A DNA stretch of 64,000 nucleotides from Cunninghamella blakesleeana. Lineage: Eukaryota > Mucoromycota > Mucoromycetes > Mucorales > Cunninghamellaceae. Every line of letters starts with the position of its first letter. Within the stretch, counting starts at the first letter, position 1. Made by a program: the position numbers and the translations under genes. The stretch lies in contig JAFCIZ010000008.1 of NCBI GenBank assembly GCA_017871115.1, forward strand, positions 1,426,001 through 1,490,000. Reading direction: 5' to 3'. The notes beneath the pieces are model-generated. The model was given only the letters and a program-made list of their open reading frames with translations. It made no database searches and was not told the origin of the DNA. Positions 1-8,966 of this stretch are shown in pieces.

Positions 1-2805
1 GCAGTAATGCCTTCATCTTCTAAAACACCTAAAATAATCAGTAAAGGGAAGCAAAAACTAAATATAAATAATACCTCTAAACTGATCGAGGATATAACTG
101 ATCAACAATTAACTCAACAAGATATAATTAATGATTATATCATGGATAATATTAATGAATCAGAAAATAAAATAAAACGCAAACGACAACCACCAACACC
201 ATTACAAATAAAATATAATATTGTAGATGACGTTTTTAATCAGAAAGCTAATATTGATGTTGGCGATCTAATTAAATCTTCACACACCTTACGACGTCAA
301 TTATTAACAGCATGTAGACCTAAAAGAAAAACAACAAAATCAAAAGAACAAATTGATACAACTGCAACAGATATACCATTAAATACAATAACGAATACAG
401 AATTAACAACAACAGCAGCTTATACAAGTTTAATCATTAATGATAAAAGAATAAAAGGTTTGATTGATAGTGGTGCTTCTAAATCATGTATGTCTAAATC
501 TATGATGAAACTGTTAGGGTTGCAAATAGATGCTCCTTCTACTAACATATTTATATTAGGAAACGGTACTAAACAAGCAACACTTGGAACAATACATGAT
601 GTACAAATACAAGTAAATCCTGATATTATAATACCTGTTAATATGGAAGTATTACCTAAGTGTCCTGCTCATCTGGTACTAGGAAATAATTGGTTAAGTC
701 ATGCACAAGCTCTCCTTAATTTTAGAACTAGTACACTTAAAGTATTATATAAACATAAATCAGCTGAACTACCTATCACTTTTTTAAAAGAAACAGATAA
801 ACCTTTAGTTACTATTAAAACAATCAATACTAATTATCAAACCGAAAACCAAACTCAAGATAATACAACAGGAAATAATAATGAAATAAATACTGATAGT
901 GATACTGATGCTACTGATTCTGTAACAGATGATGACGAATGGGAACATGATGAATATTCAGAAGAAGAAAATTATTACATGGAAGATGATATAAAAATTA
1001 ATATTGAACGTAATCAAGAAGAAAATAGTTTAACTATATCTACTGGTAATGATGGAATGACTATACCACCTCATACAAACTGTCAATTTTATATTAATCC
1101 TAACATGCATACGTCTGAACCTATACTACTTACACAAGATGATCCTCATACTATATCTAAACCAAATGAATATACATTAAATATAATTAATAGATCTGAT
1201 AAAGATGTTGATTTACCTCCGCATCATATTATTAGTGAATTTTATAATTTAATGAGCAATGAATCTATTCTAGATACTGGTGATCTGAAAGGTTATGACA
1301 TAGTCGAAGAAATTGGTATAGAAGGAACAACAACAGAACTATTCAATATTGATAATATAAATGATGACAATCCACTGGATGAATCTTTTAAAGAAAAATT
1401 ACAACTTGGAAACATACCTGAAAAATATAAGATTAAGTTTTGGAAATTAATAAATCATTATCAAGATGTTTTCGATTGGAATAATGATAAAATGGGTTAT
1501 ACAACAATGATTGAACATGAAATAATATTAAAAGAAAACACAGTACCAATTAGACATCGACCTTATCGTATGAGTCCGGTAGAACAAGATTATTTAAAAA
1601 TGGAATTAGATCGTCTATGTAATCTTGGAATAATCAAACCTGCAAATACACCTTATACTGCTCCTATTATTTTGGTTAAAAAGAAAAACGGTGAATATAG
1701 AATGGTAGTAGATTACAGAAAACTGAATGCCCAAACTAAAGTAGACGCTTACCCACTACCAAGAATTGATGATCTTATTGATGAACTAGGAACTTCAAGT
1801 ATATTCTCTGCATTAGATCTTAGAGCTGGCTTTCATCAAGTACCTTTACATGATAATAGTAAAGAATTAACTGGTTTTGTTACAAAATTTGGAACATATC
1901 AATATGAAATGCTACCGATGGGGTTAGTTAATAGTCCTGCTACTTTCCAACGTTTTATAGATATATGTTTTAAATCTATGATGAATAGATGTTTAGTGGC
2001 ATACATAGATGATCTCAATGTACACTCTAGTAATATTGAACAACATTTATCTGATCTTGAAGAATTATTTAAATGTGCAAGACTTGGTGGATTATTATTC
2101 AACATAGAAAAATGTGTATTTTTTAAAGATGAACTAAAATTTCTTGGTTATATTATCACCAAAGATGGAATAAAAACAGATCCAGCAAAAATAGAAAAAG
2201 TAAAAGATTATCCACAACCAACAACAATTAAACAGATAAGAGGATTTATTGGACTAGCATCTTATTATAGACGTTTCATACAAAACTTTGCAGCAATAGC
2301 AAGACCATTACATGATGTTACAAAGACAAAAAATAAATCACCATGGACTGATATAACAACTAAATCATTTGAATTATTAAAACAAAAACTGACAGAAGCA
2401 CCTATTCTTAAAAGGGCAGATCATAGTAAACCATTTATCATAGTATGTGATGCATCAATAGAAGGTTTAGGTTGCGTTCTATCACAATTAGATGATGATG
2501 AACAAGAACATCCTGTAGTATATGCAAGTCGTGGATTAAAACAAAGTGAAAGAAATTATAGTGCTACTAAATTGGAATGTCTAGCTCTCATATGGAGTCT
2601 ACAAATGTTTAGACCCTACCTATTAGGAAAAAAATTTACTATAATTTCTGATCATTCTCCTTTGCGTTGGCTGATAAAGGCTCCTAATCCTACTGGTATG
2701 GTGGCACGATGGATTACTTACTTGGCTGACTATGAATTTGAAATACAATATCGCAGTGGAAAGAAACAACAATCTGCAGACTTTCTTTCAAGACTTGGTT
2801 ATTAA
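1..2805 (+). CDS. Element A pol: protease-RT-RNase H (5' partial)
   Basis: The reading frame is open from base 1 and starts outside the window; it matches the pol ORF of element C (17325-20126) almost residue for residue. In order it shows an aspartic protease (motif DSGAS near 470), an acidic linker, a Ty3/gypsy reverse transcriptase (VVDYRKLN, ALDLRAGFHQ, catalytic YIDD near 2000) and an RNase H domain (VCDAS, ATKLE, SDHSPL), then a stop. There is no integrase in this ORF, although Ty3/gypsy pol normally continues into one; integrase is a separate ORF about 1 kb downstream. I noticed only about three amino-acid differences from copy C (for example G/D in the linker and I/V in RNase H), so the copies are recent. 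Its gag and 5' LTR are off the left edge. Confidence 0.95.
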   Translation, partial: AVMPSSSKTPKIISKGKQKLNINNTSKLIEDITDQQLTQQDIINDYIMDNINESENKIKRKRQPPTPLQIKYNIVDDVFNQKANIDVGDLIKSSHTLRRQLLTACRPKRKTTKSKEQIDTTATDIPLNTITNTELTTTAAYTSLIINDKRIKGLIDSGASKSCMSKSMMKLLGLQIDAPSTNIFILGNGTKQATLGTIHDVQIQVNPDIIIPVNMEVLPKCPAHLVLGNNWLSHAQALLNFRTSTLKVLYKHKSAELPITFLKETDKPLVTIKTINTNYQTENQTQDNTTGNNNEINTDSDTDATDSVTDDDEWEHDEYSEEENYYMEDDIKINIERNQEENSLTISTGNDGMTIPPHTNCQFYINPNMHTSEPILLTQDDPHTISKPNEYTLNIINRSDKDVDLPPHHIISEFYNLMSNESILDTGDLKGYDIVEEIGIEGTTTELFNIDNINDDNPLDESFKEKLQLGNIPEKYKIKFWKLINHYQDVFDWNNDKMGYTTMIEHEIILKENTVPIRHRPYRMSPVEQDYLKMELDRLCNLGIIKPANTPYTAPIILVKKKNGEYRMVVDYRKLNAQTKVDAYPLPRIDDLIDELGTSSIFSALDLRAGFHQVPLHDNSKELTGFVTKFGTYQYEMLPMGLVNSPATFQRFIDICFKSMMNRCLVAYIDDLNVHSSNIEQHLSDLEELFKCARLGGLLFNIEKCVFFKDELKFLGYIITKDGIKTDPAKIEKVKDYPQPTTIKQIRGFIGLASYYRRFIQNFAAIARPLHDVTKTKNKSPWTDITTKSFELLKQKLTEAPILKRADHSKPFIIVCDASIEGLGCVLSQLDDDEQEHPVVYASRGLKQSERNYSATKLECLALIWSLQMFRPYLLGKKFTIISDHSPLRWLIKAPNPTGMVARWITYLADYEFEIQYRSGKKQQSADFLSRLGY

Positions 2806-3816
2806 AACAAAAAAAAAAAAAAAACAACATAAAAAAAAAAAAAAAAAAAAATTATAATAATAATAAAATAAATAACGTCCAAGAGAAATTGAAGACGCTA
2901 AAAGCTAGACACAAACGTCCAAGAGAAATTGAAGACGCTAAAAGCTAGACACAAACGTCCAAGAGAAATTGAAGACGCTAAAAGCTAGACACAAACGTCC
3001 AAGAGAAATTGAAGACGCTAAAAGCTAGACACAAACGTCCAAGAGAAATTGAAGACGCTAAAAGCTAGACACAAACGTCCAAGAGAAATTGAAGACGCTA
3101 AAAGCTAGACACAAACGTCCAAGAGAAATTGAAGACGCTAAAAGCTAGACAAACAATTAACAAAACAACTTATTTTACAATTATTTTATAGAAGACAATA
3201 TTATACAACAATTATTACTATTTCAACAACACTTGCAACAAAGATCTATATATTTTTTATACAACAATTATTTTCAACAAACTATCACCTCAACAACATT
3301 AACCACAACAAAAAAAAAAAAAAAAACACATAACAAAAAAAAAAAAATAATAACAAAATAGCGTCCAAGACGATTGAAGACGTAAAAAGCTAATCTAACA
3401 ATATATTATTAACTAACTATTATTATTTTACAACAATTATTTTTATTACAACAATTACAACAATTTTTACAATTATTTTACAACAATTATTCTTTTATTA
3501 ATAGACTACAATAACTAACATTACAACAAACATTATTTTATAATAATATTTAAAACTACAAAAAAAAAAAAAACAACAATTAAATACATAACATTTAACA
3601 AATACAAAAAAAAAAAAAATTGTCCAAAGACGATTGAAGACATTAAAAGCTATACTCAAAAATCAAAAACAACTTATAACGCAACACTAATACAACAATA
3701 CATAATCAAAAAATCCTTTTCAGAACATATTAACGCAACTCACACAACTTTATTTAATACAGTTATAATCACACACAAAAAAAAAAAAAAAAATTCTTTT
3801 TACAACAAAAAAAAAA
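2806..3816 (+). other. Element A RT-IN spacer
   Basis: About 1 kb without a credible ORF between the RNase H stop and the integrase ATG. It holds several pure A tracts of 10-20 bases, the 40-bp minisatellite at 2874-3150, and two further degenerate copies of the same motif at about 3361-3394 and 3621-3653. The last bases before the integrase ATG are A-rich. Element C has the same layout (20127-21043), whereas element B has only 242 bp with one degenerate copy. Confidence 0.8.
2874..3150 (+). repeat. 40-bp minisatellite, 7 copies
   Basis: Seven head-to-tail copies of a 40-bp unit beginning AACGTCC and ending GCTAGACACA, with core TTGAAGACGCTAAAAGCTAG; the last copy is cut at 37 bp. The copies look identical. 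The near-identical element C has only three copies at 20191-20307, so the array changes copy number. Confidence 0.95.
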
Positions 3817-5128
3817 ATGGATCAGCAAATTATAAATAATATTAAAGAATATCTCACAACTTTAAAAATTCCTGAAGACATAACAATAAAAATGAAAAGA
3901 TACTTACAACGAAACTCACATAATTTTATTGTTCGAAACAATAAATTATATAAATTTAATATCAAACATCAAACTCTAAGACAAGTTTTAAATAAGCAAG
4001 AAGCTCTGGAAGCACTGTACATGTATCATCAACATCCTTTAGGTGGACATATTGGTTATCACAATACATTATATAAATTATCAATAAGATATTATTGGGA
4101 TTCTATGGCTAAAGATATACAAATATATATAAAAAAATGTTCAAGATGTCAAACGGTAGGTCCTAAAAAATTAAATGAATTTCTCTATCCTATACCAGTT
4201 AAATCAAAACCATTTGAACAATGGGGCTTAGATGTTAAACACGTACCTACATCAAAAGGTGGATACAGATATATTATTGCCGGTATAGATTATCTAACTA
4301 AATGGGTAGAAGCTCGTGCTTTATGTTATCAAACAACATCAGAAGTTGCCTTATTTATTTATGAAGAAATAATATGTCGTCATGGTACACCTCATCTTAT
4401 AATTACGGATAATGGCAAACCCTTTATTAGTGATTTAATAAAAAAGGTTTGTAATCAATATAATATACATCATAATACAATATCAGTCGGAAACTCTCAA
4501 GCCAATGGATTGATTGAAAGGTTTAATTCTACACTTGGAACTATAATAAAAAAGGTTACATCAACTGAAAAATCAATATGGGATCAATACCTTCCTTCGG
4601 TTCTATTCGCGTATCGATCCATCAAACAATCTTCAACACAACAATCACCATTTTATTTAACTTATGGATATGACGTTAAAACTCCGTTTGATCAACATGC
4701 CAAACCTATTGATTTTAATACTTATAATTTTGATACACAATTAAAATTAAGGACAAAAAAGGAAATTCTAGCTCTCAATCAGATAAGACAATCAGCATCA
4801 AAAATGATAGAAAAATCACAAATGAACCAGAAATTGGCGATCGATAAAAAAGTCTTAAATAATAATAGAGAATGGAAACCTGCCTTTAGAATTGGTGACA
4901 TTGTAACGCTATATAATGGAATAAAAGCAAATTCTTGGTCTGGGAAAATATCTGACATGTGGCAAGGAAAATATATCATACATCAATCTCTTGGGAAAGG
5001 TACTTATATGATTAAACCACTAGATACAACAAAGACAAGGATAAAGCGTGTTCACGGTAATAGGCTCAAGATCTTACAATTACCTGATGTAAATTGGAAT
5101 GTACATGTTTATAAAACCTATGGATTGG

Positions 5129-5136
<8 letters not shown>
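3817..5136 (+). CDS. Element A integrase (separate ORF)
   Basis: A 439-aa integrase with its own ATG directly after an A-rich leader. It has an HHCC zinc-binding N-terminus (HQHPLGGHIGYH, then CSRC), a DDE catalytic core (D in WGLDVKH, D in ITDNGKPF, E in GLIERF) and a C-terminal GPY/F-like module around WQGKYIIHQ. I see no chromodomain. In Ty3/gypsy elements integrase is usually the C-terminal part of pol; here it is detached by a spacer of about 1 kb. Copy C differs at only a few residues (C/R, N/H, final L/I). Confidence 0.93.
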
Positions 5137-5159
<23 letters not shown>

Positions 5160-5500
5160 TATTACGTACTCTTCCGAAAAAAAATAATAATAATAATATA
5201 TATAATAATAACCATAATAATATATATAATAATAATCATAATAACATAAATCATATTTAAAAGAAATCAGATAACAAATATAATTTTAACGAAGTTGATC
5301 CAGTAACACAAAAGAACTAATCTGCCAACACAAAAAAAAAAAAAAAAAATCTTATAAAAAAAAAAAAAAAGAATTTTTCTTTCTTTCATTACTCCCTTTA
5401 TTTTTATCAAGTTATTACAAAAAAAAATAAATAAATAATAATAATTAACTTAATAACCATTTTTTTATATAATTGCTACTATCATACTTTATTAACAAAT

Positions 5501-5962
5501 ATGGAAATACCTACTAATCGCAATCGGATACCTCTAGATGAAGACCCACTCTACGATGAAGCACTGGCTGTATTGGAAAACTTCGACAAGCTGCCGGAAA
5601 TTGAAACATATAAAATGTTTATAAGATATATGTACCCAATGTACGTGGATGATCATGAAACTATAGAAAAAATAAAAAACAAAATGTGTGAAACTTTCTC
5701 GGTTAGCCTTTGTCCTATGGTTCACAGGTTTCTCCACCAGTCATTGTGTCGCCCTACTACTAAAGAAAGCCTAATTGTATATAAAATGCAACGGACAAAC
5801 CTATTACAAGAACTCTTTGCAGGTGTTGGTACCGCTAAAGTCAACAGGATCGTTACTAGAAAAATAAAAAATAGGGATCCCTGGAATCATGTTCAAGATA
5901 GAGGGCTATCTTTTGTTGGCGTTGGGGGTGTCGACAATGGTGATACCAATGGCGCTCTTTGA
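5501..5962 (+). CDS. Element A fourth ORF (unknown function)
   Basis: A 153-aa ORF between integrase and the 3' LTR, ending 34 bp inside the LTR. I do not recognise the family. It is acidic at the N-terminus, has no signal peptide, membrane segment or obvious zinc-binding cysteines, and carries a C-terminal segment LLQELF-G-GTAKVNR-I-RKI-N-DPW. Element C has a homologue in the same place, and element B a more diverged 212-aa one sharing the LF...DPW segment. A and C proteins are about four-fifths identical, with many silent differences, so it appears to be under protein-level selection. The position is that of env, but nothing env-like is visible. Confidence 0.8.
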   Translation: MEIPTNRNRIPLDEDPLYDEALAVLENFDKLPEIETYKMFIRYMYPMYVDDHETIEKIKNKMCETFSVSLCPMVHRFLHQSLCRPTTKESLIVYKMQRTNLLQELFAGVGTAKVNRIVTRKIKNRDPWNHVQDRGLSFVGVGGVDNGDTNGAL

Positions 5963-6692
5963 AATTGGTCACTGCTTTTTTGAACCGTTGTTCACTGAAC
6001 CATTGTTCACTGAACCAATGTTCACTGAACCAATGTTCACTGCACCGTTGTTCAATATGAAAGTCACTTCCATATCTTTTCCCTACTCTCAATATACTTT
6101 AAATAATTTTTTTAATTTTTTTTTAAATATAAATAGAACCAATTTTTTTCTCTTTCTTTCTCTTAAATTGTCAAATTTTTATAATAAATTATTATCTACT
6201 AAATAATTATTGAACTTGTCCACTTTATAAAACAAACTTTATAATTTTAAATTTTTTTATTTTAACTTACTATAACATATTCAATTATTGAACTTATCTA
6301 TTTTTTATTTAACAAATTATTTTATTTTTATTTTATTTTTACTTTATAATATTTTATATTATTATATACTATCTTATTTTATAATATTTATTCACTTAAA
6401 TATTCTATACTACTGATCTAAATCATTTAAACTCTTTACTACTTATTTTACTCGGCGGTCATTAAACTTTTGCTTTAATCCTGCTTATATTTTACTTATA
6501 ATCTTTATTTTATTTTCTTTTATTTTTTTTATTTTATTTTATTTTTTTAATTTTCTATTCCTTTATATTAAGTCGTTCTACTTATAAAACAGGAACTGGT
6601 GCTCACTGGAAACTTATTATATACTCCAAATATAACTTATAATACTCATTCCTCATTTCAAAAATAAATCTTAACCAAAAACCCACATAACA
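5929..6692 (+). mobile_element. Element A 3' LTR
   Basis: Starts TGTCGACAATGG and ends CACATAACA (TG...CA). The ends are fixed by comparison with both LTRs of element C. At 764 bp it is longer than the 732-bp C LTR because of a different U3 cassette. A TATA box (TATAAATA) lies at 6128-6135. The G-rich stretch just before 5929 is the likely polypurine tract. The right flank begins ATAC inside another LTR of the same family. Confidence 0.93.
5982..6053 (+). promoter_or_regulatory. Element A U3 repeat cassette
   Basis: About five tandem 15-bp units carrying an imperfect palindrome of the form GAACC-TTGTTC, each followed by ACT, about 75 bp upstream of the LTR TATA box. The position corresponds to a wholly different palindrome array in element C, while the LTR sequence on both sides is conserved. 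The arrangement suggests binding sites for a dimeric regulator; that role is inference. Confidence 0.6.
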
Positions 6693-6745
6693 ATACTCAT
6701 TCCTCATTTCAACAAAATAAATCTTAAACAAAAACCCACACAACA
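6693..6745 (+). mobile_element. LTR remnant E (C-family LTR end)
   Basis: The terminal part of another A/C-family LTR, from ATACTCATTCC to CACACAACA, with small differences from the A and C copies. It directly follows the end of element A, so A was inserted into this LTR, probably with target duplication ATAC; the left copy is out of the window. Confidence 0.85.
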
Positions 6746-6911
6746 TTATAATAATCGTTGATCTTTATCCGATATTATATTTTATTTTATTTTAATTTTA
6801 TTATTTTGTCTATATAATTGTTGATCTTTATCCAATTATATAATTTATTTTATTTTATTTTATTATTTTATTTTTATCTTAAACTATTAATCTAAACTAA
6901 GTTGTACCTAC
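6746..6911 (+). mobile_element. LTR remnant D, left fragment (B-family LTR)
   Basis: Matches the interior of the element B LTR from TTATAATAATCGTTGATC up to the CTAC target site, with scattered differences (for example GTACCTAC against GTATCTAC). Its continuation lies after element B at 23986. It is the oldest visible layer, interrupted on the left by E and on the right by B. Confidence 0.85.
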
Positions 6912-7608
6912 TGTTGCGCGATGGGTTCGCTTGGATTATTTTAAAATCCAGTCCAACACTTTGATTGGCTAATATTTTTCTAGCATTTTTCTTACCACTT
7001 TTGATGTTAATTTTATTTAACATTTTTCATGCTAATTTTTATTATTATTTTTATTAACAAAATTTATATCACTTATTTCATAATACACTTATCAACACTT
7101 TTAATATCATTATTGATATTAAAAATGGAATATCTAATTTTTATTTTAGTATAAATACTCGACCTTTTTTTCAATTTTTTGAAAAAACTTTAGTTAATTT
7201 TTATTATAATAATAAAGTACTTATATTAAAACAAATAAGTCTATTAACTCATCTTTTTAGCTAAAGATTATATTTATTATTAATATTGTTGATTACTATC
7301 CAATATTACTTTATATTATAATATTATAATAATCGTTGATCTTTATCCGATATTATATTTATTTTATTTTATTTTAAATTTATTACTTTGTTTATATAAT
7401 TGTTGATCTTTATCCAATTATATAATTTATTTTATTTTATTTTATTATTTTATTTTTATTTTAAACTATTAATCTAAACTAAGTTGTATCTACTTATAAA
7501 ACAAGATACTGGTGCTCACTGACAACTAAATTAAACTATAAAACTATCTACTTTCCAAAACTATAAAAGGAAATTCTACTTTTCAAACAACCCAAAATTT
7601 ACACAACA
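6912..7608 (+). mobile_element. Element B 5' LTR
   Basis: Runs from TGTTGCGCGATGG to TTTACACAACA, 697 bp. TATA box TATAAATA at 7150-7157. Near the 3' end, at 7510-7521, it carries TGGTGCTCACTG, a copy of the first 12 bases of the primer binding site. The two known insertion points in this LTR type, CTAA (7474-7477) and CTAC (7490-7493), lie just upstream of that copy. Confidence 0.94.
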
Positions 7609-7613
7609 TATTT

Positions 7614-7631
7614 TGGTGCTCACTGGCGGGG
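7614..7631 (+). other. Element B primer binding site
   Basis: TGGTGCTCACTGGCGGGG, five bases after the LTR end, beginning with TGG as expected for pairing to a tRNA CCA end. The implied primer is a tRNA whose acceptor 5' strand reads GCTCACT. I cannot name that tRNA from the window. Element C has the same 18 bases. Confidence 0.8.
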
Positions 7632-7800
7632 TAATACTAAAAATCGGGGGTAATACTAAAAACCGGGGAAACACTAATTATCAAGGAATAACTAAATCTA
7701 TAAAAGAATATAATCAAGAATACTTAAATTCAAGTAAACAACTACTTTAAAAATATACAAACTTTATCATCCTATTTCAAAAACTTATCTTTATATTCCA

Positions 7801-8937
7801 ATGGAAAATCCACAAAAATCAAGTATCGAGCAAACCGCGTTGGAAAATCATGATCATCACCATGATCCTAACCTTGCTGCTAAGCTGAAGCTTAATCTTT
7901 TAACTTTTTCAGGTTCTGATGACGAAGACTTTCGTTATTTTGAAAAGTCCTTGGAAAATTATTTTAAATTATCTAGAGTTGGTATGGATAGAAGGGCAAT
8001 TATCTTGAAGGTGCAATTGTCTGGTCCTGCTGAATTCTATTTTGAACAATTAGAACAAGATCCAAATATGGCTAACGACTATCAAAAATTGATGAATGCT
8101 TTAAGGGAAAAGTATGTCACCAAAGAATTGATATTATCATACGAAATTGCACTTGGTACTATTAAACAAGGCAATGACGAAAGACCAAAGAACTTTTTGG
8201 CACGTATCCAAGAAATGGCAAGATTGGCACAATTGAAGGATGACCATATTATATTGATGAGATTCCGTGCTGGTTTAAAAGAAGAAATCAGAATGCACTG
8301 TATGGATCAAGGTGCTGAAACATTGAATCAATGGTATAACTATGCTGAAAATTGGTGGAAGACAAGACACATACAATCATTACCATCTGTATGTAATCTT
8401 ACCAATGCTAATAGATTTTCTGGAGGCCATAAAAAGAAGTCAAATAATAATAATTATGGTGATTATAATGGCAATACATCATTAAATACAGCTGAACATG
8501 TTGATGGAGAATCTGCATTCATGCAAAAGCTTTTAGGTTATATGGAAAAATTGATAAACACCAAATTGGAAGACAAAAGAGGCTCGTACAATAACCAAAG
8601 AAACAACAACAATAATAATCGTAACAACCAATCATATAATGGACCTAATAATTATAACAGAAATAATAATCAAAAATACAGAAATAATCAGTATAACAAT
8701 TATCGTCAATATAATAATAATAACAACAACAATAATCATAATTATAATAATCAATATTTACCTGAAGATAATTATAATAACAGAGATTATTATCATCAAG
8801 GAAATCAAATGCAAAATAACAATAATTATAATCCACAATATAATTATCCACAACAAAATCCTTATAATAATCCATCAAATAATAATCCACCAAATAATAA
8901 TCAAAATAACACACCAGTTAATGGTTCAAAAAACTAA
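7801..8937 (+). CDS. Element B gag
   Basis: A 378-aa gag starting at ATG 7801. Residues about 30-200 resemble retrotransposon gag capsid (FRYFEKSLENYFKL, then FLARIQEMARLAQL and MRFRAGL). The normal CCHC zinc knuckle is absent; the last 140 residues are an Asn-rich, Arg/Tyr-containing low-complexity tail that may take over RNA binding. The stop at 8935-8937 directly follows a slippery heptamer, so a fraction of ribosomes should continue into pol in the -1 frame. Confidence 0.9.
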   Translation: MENPQKSSIEQTALENHDHHHDPNLAAKLKLNLLTFSGSDDEDFRYFEKSLENYFKLSRVGMDRRAIILKVQLSGPAEFYFEQLEQDPNMANDYQKLMNALREKYVTKELILSYEIALGTIKQGNDERPKNFLARIQEMARLAQLKDDHIILMRFRAGLKEEIRMHCMDQGAETLNQWYNYAENWWKTRHIQSLPSVCNLTNANRFSGGHKKKSNNNNYGDYNGNTSLNTAEHVDGESAFMQKLLGYMEKLINTKLEDKRGSYNNQRNNNNNNRNNQSYNGPNNYNRNNNQKYRNNQYNNYRQYNNNNNNNNHNYNNQYLPEDNYNNRDYYHQGNQMQNNNNYNPQYNYPQQNPYNNPSNNNPPNNNQNNTPVNGSKN

Positions 8938-8966
8938 ATAGGGCAATTGTTACAGATGGTCAATTG
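8928..8966 (+). promoter_or_regulatory. Element B gag-pol -1 frameshift signal
   Basis: The canonical heptamer A AAA AAC sits in gag phase at 8928-8934, immediately before the gag stop. After a 9-nt spacer come CAATTG (8944-8949), an 11-nt loop and CAATTG (8961-8966), able to form a small hairpin. Element C has the same heptamer, spacer length and loop length although the loop sequence differs. The pol frame is -1 relative to gag. Confidence 0.85.

Noticed and set aside
1899..2105. Reverse-strand ORF inside RT, repeated at 19220-19426
   Set aside because: It is the antisense shadow of the conserved RT motif region; presence in both copies follows from the copies being near-identical.
2874..3150. 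Minisatellite as a CRISPR array
   Set aside because: Units are contiguous with no unique spacers, and the sequence is eukaryotic and inside a retrotransposon.
5501..5962. Fourth ORF as an envelope gene
   Set aside because: Position fits, but it has no signal peptide, membrane anchor or glycoprotein features in any of the three copies.
5889..6206. 105-aa ORF with EPLFT/EPMFT repeats over the A LTR start
   Set aside because: It reads the U3 tandem repeat cassette; no counterpart exists in element C, so it is not a conserved gene.
8639..8941. Overlapping ORFs rich in Ile/Asn or Tyr on both strands of gag
   Set aside because: Frame shadows of the Asn codon repeats in the gag tail.
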